From positions 1-62,943 of the forward strand of contig NZ_JAALFC010000021.1 in NCBI RefSeq assembly GCF_011058155.1: 62,943 nt of DNA, in the 5' to 3' direction. The notes under the pieces were generated by a model that was not told the origin of the DNA, did not search any database, and saw nothing but the letters and a program-made list of their open reading frames with translations. The position numbers and the translations under genes are program-made. Source of the DNA: Litoribacterium kuwaitense (GTDB lineage Bacteria > Bacillota > Bacilli > Bacillales > DSM-28697). Shown here piece by piece: positions 54,139 through 61,844 of this stretch (within the stretch, counting starts at the first letter, position 1; each line of letters begins with the position of its first letter).

Positions 54139-57100
54139 GTGAAGAAACACTGGATGTTTATTGCTTTGTCTGTTTTATTGCTTTGGTCTGTCGTATCGGT
54201 CAGCAATGCGGGGCATGCAAGTGCAGAAGAAGACATCCGTGTGATGAACAACAGTTTTGAAGAGGTTGAGCCACAGACAGGAGAGTGGGATGGAGAAGTG
54301 CCGCAAGACTGGATGGTGTGGAAGCCGACGGGCGATCCTGCGGTTTTTGTGACGGATGAACAAGCTTATACAGGAAGCCATGCCTTGGAAATATCAGCAC
54401 TTGAAGAAGGAAGAGCGGCTGTTTCACAAGACGTGGACGTCAGCGGCGGTGCGACGTATTTATTCAGTGCTTGGATCAAAACGGAAGACGTCACAAGTAC
54501 TCAGGGTGCTCGTTTAAGAGCGACGTATTATAGCGGAGGTGAGCAGCAGGAGCTGATTTATTCTGCAAAGGTAAGCGGGACAAAGGACTGGACGTATATT
54601 GAAAAAGTTTTAACACCACCAGAGCATGTCGATCGCATTAGGGTTCAGAATTTTTTGGAAAAAGGAACAGGAACGGCCTGGTTTGATGAGGTGAATTTAA
54701 CGAAAATTATTCCGCTTGAAGCCGTTGAGATTGTTCAGGAAGATATGACTGTGAGGGCAGGAGAAACAGTTTCCTTACAGTGGAGCATCACGCCGGAGAA
54801 CGCAACCCATCAAGAGGTGTCTTGGGTGTCATCAAGTGAAGACGTAGCTACTGTTGACAATGGGGTTGTGACAGCGAGAAAACAAGGAACAGCAATCATT
54901 TCAGTCATTTCACAACAGGGCAGTCTTTCCGATGATGTCGTCGTAACTGTGGAAGAAGACCCGAATGATGAACTCACTCCGATTGACTCCATTACGTTGC
55001 CAACCGAGCTGTTAACGATGAGAGAAGGACAGCATCGGCTCCTTGAACCAACGGTGACACCGGCTGAGGCGACAGAGGAACTTGTTTGGCGTTCAAGCCA
55101 CCCGGATATAGCTTCTGTTTCAGGTGGGGTTGTGACGGCAGTAGCTTCTGGTGAGACAACGATTAGCGTGATGGCAGAAGATGGGCGCGTGCAGGCGGAA
55201 AGGGACATCCAAGTGGCTGCCTATGAGCCAGATCGCTTTGATGCATTACGCGAGAAATGGAATGAGCGTTTATTAGGGCGTGACGCTTTTGATCCAAATC
55301 ATCCACGGATGGTCGACATCCTGACAAATAAAACAGAAAACGCGGAAACGTTGTGGCAAACGATGAACCGCAATGACGTCCGTGACTATTTGTGGCTTGA
55401 TTTATCAAGCACGACGAATCCGAAAGACATTACGGAAAGCTACCGTAACTTGCACAGAATGGCGGAAATGTTTGTGACTGAGCGTTCGTCTTTATACCAC
55501 GATCCAGAGCTACTGACCGATTTAATCTCTGGTCTTAACTGGATGTATGAACAGCGGTATAACGAGCACATTGCTCAATATGGCAACTGGTGGCATTGGG
55601 AAATTGGGGCGCCAAAATCGTTAAATGACCTCGTCTCACTTTTGTACCCGTACTTGGAGGAGGAGGCGGTTCATCGTTATTTAACAGCTGTTGATCATTT
55701 TCAGCCTGACCCGACGAAATCAGGCGCGACGACGCCAGACCGTTATCGTGAAGCATACGGCGCCAATCGTATTGACACGAGTAAGGTTGTTGCCATTCGT
55801 GGGCTGCTTGTGAAAGACGCGGATAAGCTTGCAGCTTCACGGGATGCGTTAAGTCAAGTGTTTGAGTACGTCGATGTCGGAAACGGCTTTTACGAAGACG
55901 GATCGTTTATTCAGCATGAAGACATTCCTTATACCGGATCGTATGGACTTGTGTTAATTGAAGGGTTAGAAGGACTGCTGCAATTGTTTAGTGACTCAGA
56001 TTGGGAAGTGGTCGACCCGGAAGTCGCTCATGTGTACAAATGGATGACCGAAAGCTTTGAACCGTTAATATATAAAGGTTCACTGATGGATATGGTGAGG
56101 GGGAGAGCGATTTCCCGCAGCTCTCTTCAAGACCAGCAGGCAGGCTACTCTGTGACTCGTACCATTTTACGCATGTCGACATTTGCGCCTGAGCCTTATG
56201 CAACCACATATGAGCAAATGGCAAAGTATTGGATTCAACAGAGCGGCGAAGCGGCATACTTGCAGCATACTTCTCGTTTTAATGACATCGTTTTGACAAC
56301 CGATTTGCTTGAAGACGATTCGATTACGCCGCGGGGGGAGTTACTTGGACACTTCACCTTTGCCAATATGGACCGTGTCGTGACGCGGAAGCCAGGCTAT
56401 ACGTTTGGGATTAGCATGTACTCTGATCGGACGCAAAACTACGAAGATATGAATGACGAAAACCGAAAAGGCTGGTACACGAGTGCAGGAATGACGTACT
56501 TGTACAATGGTGGTCAAAGTCAATATAGTGACGGGTTTTGGCCAACGATCGATCCATATCGCATGCCTGGTACGACAGTTGATACGATGGCACGGAGTGA
56601 TGGAAGTGGTGAACACCGCTCACCGCACGCTTGGGCTGGCGGATCGACGTTAGCCGATATGTTTGGCACAGCAGGGATGGAATACAGCGGATGGGAAAGC
56701 TCGCTGACGGCGAAAAAGTCATGGTTTATGTTTGACGATGAAATTGTCGCCTTGGGCGCAGGGATTACGAGTGACGAGGAGCGGAATGTTGAAACGATTG
56801 TAGAAAATAGGCAGATCAAACGAGACGGCTCTAATCATTTAAGTGTGAACGGTGAGGTGCAGGCAGGAACCGCTTTTGAAACTGTGCAAGACAACGTTTC
56901 ATACGCGTTTTTGGCAGGTGCTGACGACGGTGGGAACATCGGCTATTACTTTCCGGAAGGTGTGCAGCTACACTTGAAGAAGGAGCAGCGCGAAGGTGCA
57001 TGGCAGGATATTAATTATACACAGCCCGGTGATTTGCTCACCCGGTCGTATGCGACGATGTGGATCGATCACGACGTGAAGCCAAGTGATGATCAGTATG

Positions 57101-57861
57101 CTTACGTTTTATTACCAAACCGGTCGGAGCAGGAAGTTGCCGACTATGCAGCGAATCCTGATATAGAAGTGTTGCGCAATGATTCTGCCGTCCAAGCGGT
57201 TCGTGATCAAGAGCTTGGCGTCGTTGGGGCGAACTTTTGGAATGATGAAAAGCAAACCGTTGGCTCGCTGACGGCGTACGATCAAGCTTCGGTCACCATG
57301 AAGAAAACGCCAAACACCATTGAGCTGGCGGTTGCTGATCCGACGATGAACAACGATGGCTTCATTGAGTTAGAGATTTCCGAAAAGGTGTTCGACGTCA
57401 TTGCGGCCGATGAACGCGTCGAGGTCGTGCAGACGAAGCCTTTCGTCCGTTTGCAAGTTGATGTAAGCGATGCCAAGGGTTCGTCCGTTGCGGTCACGCT
57501 GAGCACTGATGCAAATGCAACGAAGCATGCCAGTCTTTTTACTGTTTCATCTGAAGTCGGAGGAGGACAATGGCAAGCAGGCGAGGCGATGACAGCTGAC
57601 ATTTCCGTCACGAGTGAAAAGAATGCACAGCCAGCGACATTGACTTTTGCTTACTACGATTGGAAAGGACAGTTGCAAAAACAGGTGAACAAAGACATTC
57701 AATTGAAAAAAGGCGACTCCAAATCGTATGACTTATCATTAACATTGCCAAATGAAGTCATCGGCGGAACACTCCGCATCTTCGTTTGGAAAGGAAAAGA
57801 CATTGGAGGGAACGGCTACAAACGTTTATCAAACGTCGTTATTCACGAATCTGATAATTAG
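54139..57861 (+). CDS. Secreted polysaccharide lyase family 8 (hyaluronate/chondroitin/xanthan lyase type)
   Basis: A 1240-residue extracellular enzyme that should cleave uronate glycosidic bonds by beta-elimination. A signal peptide ends near AGHASA. A carbohydrate-binding-like beta domain follows (about 30-190), then two Ig-like BIG2 domains (about 194-272 and 283-362), the helical catalytic domain (about 370-720) and C-terminal beta domains. The catalytic set is complete: Asn543, His593 (FIQHEDIPYTGSYG), Tyr602, Arg656 and Arg660, with the aromatic patch Trp484-Trp485 in NWWHWEIGAP. Spacing matches streptococcal hyaluronate lyase (N349, H399, Y408, R462, R466). There is no LPXTG, so it is released. 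Start GTG behind GGGAGGA. A sulfatase gene follows directly, favouring sulfated glycosaminoglycan. Confidence 0.92.
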   Translation: MKKHWMFIALSVLLLWSVVSVSNAGHASAEEDIRVMNNSFEEVEPQTGEWDGEVPQDWMVWKPTGDPAVFVTDEQAYTGSHALEISALEEGRAAVSQDVDVSGGATYLFSAWIKTEDVTSTQGARLRATYYSGGEQQELIYSAKVSGTKDWTYIEKVLTPPEHVDRIRVQNFLEKGTGTAWFDEVNLTKIIPLEAVEIVQEDMTVRAGETVSLQWSITPENATHQEVSWVSSSEDVATVDNGVVTARKQGTAIISVISQQGSLSDDVVVTVEEDPNDELTPIDSITLPTELLTMREGQHRLLEPTVTPAEATEELVWRSSHPDIASVSGGVVTAVASGETTISVMAEDGRVQAERDIQVAAYEPDRFDALREKWNERLLGRDAFDPNHPRMVDILTNKTENAETLWQTMNRNDVRDYLWLDLSSTTNPKDITESYRNLHRMAEMFVTERSSLYHDPELLTDLISGLNWMYEQRYNEHIAQYGNWWHWEIGAPKSLNDLVSLLYPYLEEEAVHRYLTAVDHFQPDPTKSGATTPDRYREAYGANRIDTSKVVAIRGLLVKDADKLAASRDALSQVFEYVDVGNGFYEDGSFIQHEDIPYTGSYGLVLIEGLEGLLQLFSDSDWEVVDPEVAHVYKWMTESFEPLIYKGSLMDMVRGRAISRSSLQDQQAGYSVTRTILRMSTFAPEPYATTYEQMAKYWIQQSGEAAYLQHTSRFNDIVLTTDLLEDDSITPRGELLGHFTFANMDRVVTRKPGYTFGISMYSDRTQNYEDMNDENRKGWYTSAGMTYLYNGGQSQYSDGFWPTIDPYRMPGTTVDTMARSDGSGEHRSPHAWAGGSTLADMFGTAGMEYSGWESSLTAKKSWFMFDDEIVALGAGITSDEERNVETIVENRQIKRDGSNHLSVNGEVQAGTAFETVQDNVSYAFLAGADDGGNIGYYFPEGVQLHLKKEQREGAWQDINYTQPGDLLTRSYATMWIDHDVKPSDDQYAYVLLPNRSEQEVADYAANPDIEVLRNDSAVQAVRDQELGVVGANFWNDEKQTVGSLTAYDQASVTMKKTPNTIELAVADPTMNNDGFIELEISEKVFDVIAADERVEVVQTKPFVRLQVDVSDAKGSSVAVTLSTDANATKHASLFTVSSEVGGGQWQAGEAMTADISVTSEKNAQPATLTFAYYDWKGQLQKQVNKDIQLKKGDSKSYDLSLTLPNEVIGGTLRIFVWKGKDIGGNGYKRLSNVVIHESDN

Positions 57862-57874
57862 AGGAGAGGAAAAG

Positions 57875-59298
57875 ATGGCGAAACGACCAAACATCATCTA
57901 TTTATTTGCCGATCAGTGGCGAAGGCAAGCCGTTGGATACGCCAACGAAGATCCTGTCATGACGCCGAATATCGACCAATTCGCCGCAGACAGCACTGTA
58001 TTTACTGACGCCGTTACATGCGCACCGATCTGTTCACCGCATCGGGCATCGCTTCTGACAGGAAAATATCCTTTAAGCACAGGGGTTTATACAAACTGTA
58101 AAGAAGGCCTTGAAGTCATGCTGCAGCAGAGGAATGCTGTATGAGTGACGTATTAAAAGATGCTGGCTATCAAACAGGATATATCGGAAAATGGCACTTA
58201 GATTTATCAGAGAAGAATTTGTCTGAATCGCCTGAATCAGGAGCGGATGGATGGGATGCGTTTACGCCACCGGGACCAAAGCGACACGGCTTTGACTTTT
58301 GGTATTCTTACGGCGCTTGGGACCAACATTTATCTCCCCATTATTGGCAGGATACACCTGAAAAAATGAAAGTCAACCAGTGGTCAGTCGAGCACGAGAC
58401 CGATGTGGCGCTTGATTTTATTAAGCGAAGAAATCCAGAGGAACCGTTTGCGTTGTTCGTGTCATGGAATCCACCGCACACGCCTTATGAGCAAGTCCCA
58501 GAGAAGTATAAGGAAATGTATGAAAATTTAAACGAACCCTTTAGAGAGAATGTGAATGCAGATACTTTTAAAGTGCATACAGGAGAGGAAATACGAGGTG
58601 GACTTGAGGAATTAGCTGAAAAGCGGAAGAACTATTTTGCGGCTGTGACCGGGATTGATGAAAACTTCGGACGGATTTTGGCAGCATTGAAAGAAGAGCA
58701 ATTAGAGGAAGATACGATTGTCGTGTTGACTGCCGATCATGGGGAATTGATGGGCTCGCATGGACTGATGACGAAGCACGTCTGGTATGAGGAGTCGATT
58801 GGCGTTCCGTTTGCGATTCGCTGGCCAGGTCAGGTTGTTCCACAGACGACTGACGCCCTTTTAAATACGGTCGACATTATGCCGACGTTGCTTCAGATGG
58901 CAGGGCTACATGTTCCTGACACGGTCGAAGGCATTGACTTAACGCCAGTGTTGAAGGGGGAGGATGACGAGCAAGAGGCGGTGTTTTTATGTGCTTATCC
59001 AGGCAGAGTGCCAGCGATAGAGAAGTTTGAGAAGGCGCAGTTGGACCATTTAGCGTACGGCTGGCGTGCCGTCCGGACGAAGAACCACCTGTACGCAGTT
59101 CATCGCGGCTATGTGCCAGGCGAGCCGACCGTTCGCCTTTTACATGATCTAAAAAACGACCCGTATCAATTACAGCCAGTGGAAATCAGTGATGCTACAA
59201 GTGAGGAAACAGCCAAAGCGCTTGAAGATCAGCTGCTTCACTGGCTCACTGAACAAAATGACCCGATCCGCCATGAACTTAGAAATGTAAAGGCTTAA
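57875..59298 (+). pseudogene. Sulfatase (Cys-type, cytoplasmic), one frameshift
   Basis: A sulfatase of about 474 residues after repair. The motif is C-S-P-H-R at Cys53, preceded by LFADQWRRQAVGY. The frame breaks near 58126: the first part continues GLEVMLQ, and one missing base leads into EECCMSDVLKDAGYQTGYIG. The rest has GKWHLDLSEKN, FVSWNPPHTPYEQVP and TADHGELMGSHGLMTKH. There is no signal peptide. It lies 14 bases after the lyase stop, so it probably desulfates the imported lyase product. ATG at 57875 behind GAGGAGAGGA. Confidence 0.88.
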
Positions 59299-59307
59299 CA
59301 GAAAAAG

Positions 59308-59340
59308 GAACCTGACACTGAATGGATAGGTGTCAGGTTC
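59308..59340 (+). terminator. Hairpin after the PL8-sulfatase operon
   Basis: GAACCTGACAC (59308-59318) pairs perfectly with GTGTCAGGTTC (59330-59340). No T run follows; AGCTTGTTAACAA begins at once, just as element copy 1 follows its hairpin at 4131. Short palindromes with GTGTCAGG are common between Bacillus genes. Confidence 0.65.
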
Positions 59341-59460
59341 AGCTTGTTAACAACCGTCGTCTCTGTCGTTGCTTGACTCGCTCTTGAACGCTATGACAAA
59401 CATTCTCAAATGGCGCTGAATGGTTTGAGAAGTGCTGAACGCCATCTGAACAAGAGTGTA
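59341..59460 (+). ncRNA. Dispersed element copy 3 (partial) with a pseudoknot-like fold
   Basis: It starts AGCTTGTTAACAA, like the other two copies, and keeps GTCGTTGCTTGACTCGCTCTTGAAC, then diverges. The divergent part folds strongly: outer CTCTTG (59381-59386) with CAAGAG (59451-59456), inner TTCTCAAA (59403-59410) with TTTGAGAA (59424-59431), and ATGGCG (59410-59415) with CGCCAT (59440-59445). The last two interleave. The class is unknown; it could be a 3'-UTR RNA element. Confidence 0.4.
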
Positions 59461-59516
59461 TACGAGGCTTGGAAAAAACTTGTTGGCAATCCAAAAAAAA
59501 GACCAACTAGAGCGGT

Positions 59517-59975
59517 TTAGTCGAGGATGGTTGCTTCCATCTTAATATCATTGCTGGGACTTTCTGCTCTATTATGAATGAGGAAATAATACGAGCCATC
59601 CTCAGGAATGGTAATGACATCGTGTTGGTCCAAGACGGGTTTGTCATCAAACCTTTGATCGGAATATTCCAGCATCCGCACTTCCAAGTCTCCACCAGTA
59701 AAATGATAATCGACCTCGACCCGATCTCCTGATTTAAGCGCATAGCCGCCAAAATTGTTATATTCGCCAGGCTGAATGTTCTCGTAGTGGTTAAAATATG
59801 TGCCATTTGAGGGGGTTTCTACGGCTAAATTCGATTCGTTTGCATAGAGGTTCGGTCCATTGTCCTCAGAAGACATGGCGTTTGTAGCAAAGACCGTCGC
59901 TGTCCCTAAGATGAGCACAAGAACGAGTATGAAGCGTATAAGTGAAAATTCTTTCATCTTCATCACTGACATCAT
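59517..59975 (-). CDS. Secreted protein of unknown function
   Basis: A 152-residue protein with a signal peptide: a hydrophobic stretch LIRFILVLVLILGTATVFA at about 12-30, cleavage likely near ATNA. The mature part (about 115 residues) looks like a beta sandwich with GGYALKSGDRVEVDYHF, GGDLEVRMLEYSDQRFDD and DGSYYFLIHNRAES, resembling pre-peptidase-C or DVUA0089-like folds that bind surfaces or solvents. I do not recognise a named family. Several close ATG codons make the start uncertain. It is a single gene convergent with the sulfatase operon. Confidence 0.65.
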   Translation of the reverse strand: MMSVMKMKEFSLIRFILVLVLILGTATVFATNAMSSEDNGPNLYANESNLAVETPSNGTYFNHYENIQPGEYNNFGGYALKSGDRVEVDYHFTGGDLEVRMLEYSDQRFDDKPVLDQHDVITIPEDGSYYFLIHNRAESPSNDIKMEATILD

Positions 59976-60321
59976 CCTTTTTTAAAAATAGTAACAATAA
60001 AAACTTGTTCTATCAATTGATATAGAATCTATCATCGATGTATCTGTCCATTATATACGCTCTATCTCATCACCCGCATGTCTTGAACTAAGCCCCGTCA
60101 AGTAGACAGTGGAAATAACAAAATCGTTTAGTAGACTTAAGTCCAATCCCTTTTTATCGTATCTGAAAGCGTTTATTCGTCGAAGAAGTAAATGTTTATC
60201 TATTGCTTGAGGCGGCTAACTCTTTATTAAATGTTTGAAAAAATGAAATATGAATTGTGATTAAAGGTGACTTGAGTGGATGTCAATTACAGTTCCATAG
60301 TAGATAGGAGGTTGATGAAAA
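59976..60321. other. Divergent promoter region without a gene
   Basis: Holds the upstream regions of two secreted-protein genes. TGAAAGCGTTTATT near 60165 is cre-like. GCCCCGTCAAGTAGACA at 60092-60108 recalls an IS3-type terminal repeat but has no partner. Nothing else is apparent. Confidence 0.4.
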
Positions 60322-61071
60322 ATGAAGAACCTGCTGAAAAAAAAGCCAGTGCTTGCCGCGTCCGCGTTCAGTGTGTTCATCCTCACGATCACTACGGTGT
60401 CCGTCGTTTCTTCGAATGCAAACATTGGGCTAATAGTTGACGGAAAAGAAGTGACACCAGATGTCACCCCGCAGATTATCGATGGCCGGGTCATGGTCCC
60501 TGTAAGATGGGTGAGCGAAGCTTTTGATACAGAGGTGGAATGGGATGAAGATCATCGCAATGTCATTATTCATCAAAATGAAGGCCCTTATGAAGCCACG
60601 ACTCTCGAAGAAAAGTTACAGCAAGACTTGCCAGCGCCTTCAGAAGACATTCGTTTTGAGGACGCCAGTGATGAAGAGATTACTGCTTACTTAGAGGAAG
60701 CAGGGGACTGGCTGCTGAAATCGATCTTTGCCGCCTCGCCCACGTCTGGGGAGGATAAGGCGGAGCAGGAAAAGCAAGCAATCTTTGCCCATCTGAGCCC
60801 ATTATTCACAGAGGATGTCATCGCTGATTATTTTCACCGTGGATACAAAAAAGAACATGCTATGTATATCAAGCAGGGTGTTGATATTCAAAGACTTGCA
60901 GACTATTATGATCAGCATGAAGTCAATGTAACGAAGGTCGAGGAAGGTGTCGTTGGCATTGAGGTAAAAGCCACGCTGACCGCTGAAGGCATCGTTTTAA
61001 CACACCAATCCACCGTGCGTTATGATGAGCATGGTTTCGTGTTTGAGTCGTTTAACGCCTCTAGAAATTAA
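60322..61071 (+). CDS. Secreted copper-amine-oxidase-N-terminal (stalk) domain protein
   Basis: A 249-residue exported protein. After an N-terminal hydrophobic helix (about 9-31), a stalk domain at about 33-90 reads IGLIVDGKEVTPDVTPQIID, then VMVPVRWVSEAFDTEVEWDE, typical of the copper amine oxidase N-terminal-like fold found in many Bacillus cell-surface proteins. The remaining 150 residues are acidic with SNTF2-like features (LSPLFTEDVIADYFHRGY and a beta-rich end) but no clear family. GGAGG lies upstream. It is transcribed alone. Confidence 0.75.
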   Translation: MKNLLKKKPVLAASAFSVFILTITTVSVVSSNANIGLIVDGKEVTPDVTPQIIDGRVMVPVRWVSEAFDTEVEWDEDHRNVIIHQNEGPYEATTLEEKLQQDLPAPSEDIRFEDASDEEITAYLEEAGDWLLKSIFAASPTSGEDKAEQEKQAIFAHLSPLFTEDVIADYFHRGYKKEHAMYIKQGVDIQRLADYYDQHEVNVTKVEEGVVGIEVKATLTAEGIVLTHQSTVRYDEHGFVFESFNASRN

Positions 61072-61170
61072 TGTCTGTACGCCAGTCATATTTACGCGAC
61101 ATGAGAATGGCATGGTCTATGCTTCCACCGTTTTGAATATAGGTAAGTAAAAGCGGATGGGGGAATAGAC

Positions 61171-61596
61171 GTGCAATATTATTATGGAAATCAAATGCCA
61201 CTGCGTGTATTAGATGAAGCAGAGTTTTGGAAGCATCAAGAAGAAGAGCATACGGTCGTCATTCGAGAATTGGTCACTGATCTTGAAGAGCCTTATGTTG
61301 AAGCCTTAGAAGAATGGGAAAAAGCATTTGCGAAAACACATCAACGAACAGTTCGTTTTATTGAAACGGTCAATCGTTCTAAAGGACAAGTCTCACCGGC
61401 ACTTTATCAAGACATCATGCAGCTGATCTCTTTTTGCTTGAAACAAAGTGAACAGTTTATTCGGTTTTGCCGCCAATTGCTAGAGCAAAGCGAACCGATT
61501 CGGATCAATCCAACCGCCAAAGTCGTTATGAACCATATCATTGCGGAATCGGAGTACTTTATCGGTGTGGCGCAGACGATTTTGTATGCGTCGTGA
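61171..61596 (+). CDS. DUF2935-like helical protein
   Basis: A 141-residue cytoplasmic protein that looks like a four-helix bundle: helices about 15-40, 45-75, 80-110 and 115-140, with the pattern DEAEFWKHQEEEHTVVIREL at the start and NHIIAESEYFIGVAQTIL at the end. This resembles half of the DUF2935 fold, whose members are longer and bind metal through Glu/His residues; here E, H and E positions are kept. Start GTG behind GGGGGAA. Function unknown. Confidence 0.6.
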   Translation: MQYYYGNQMPLRVLDEAEFWKHQEEEHTVVIRELVTDLEEPYVEALEEWEKAFAKTHQRTVRFIETVNRSKGQVSPALYQDIMQLISFCLKQSEQFIRFCRQLLEQSEPIRINPTAKVVMNHIIAESEYFIGVAQTILYAS

Positions 61597-61753
61597 GTGT
61601 TGGCAGACGGTAATGAAAATTTGGCTCTGCAATTCGGTAAGGAAGCGCTCGAAGAAATGGTATGAAGGCTTGCATCCATTTGATTGAGAAATGTTTTTTA
61701 CGAGAAAGAGAACGATCAAAGCAAATCGTCGTTGTCGACAATGAAAGTATTTA

Positions 61754-61801
61754 AAAAGGATAGATAAGGACAGGTATTCATCCTGTTTATCTATCCTTTT
61801 G
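61754..61801. terminator. Bidirectional terminator
   Basis: AAAAGGATAGATAAGGACAG with a following G pairs with CCTGTTTATCTATCCTTTT around a TATTCAT loop, between the convergent DUF2935-like and BCCT genes. Confidence 0.8.
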
Positions 61802-61844
61802 ATCATGTGGTTATTTTCCGCTGTGGATGGTTCGGAAAACAGTG

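Noticed and set aside
56341-56819. Minus-strand frames of 90-100 codons inside the PL8 gene
   Set aside because: Antisense shadows of a strongly supported coding region, without ribosome sites.
57700-57861. Cell-wall anchor at the PL8 C terminus
   Set aside because: The protein ends RLSNVVIHESDN with no LPXTG, hydrophobic tail or SLH repeat.
60092-60108. IS3-type terminal inverted repeat (GCCCCGTCAAGTAGACA)
   Set aside because: Only one end is present, no transposase or direct repeat is near, and the resemblance is from memory.
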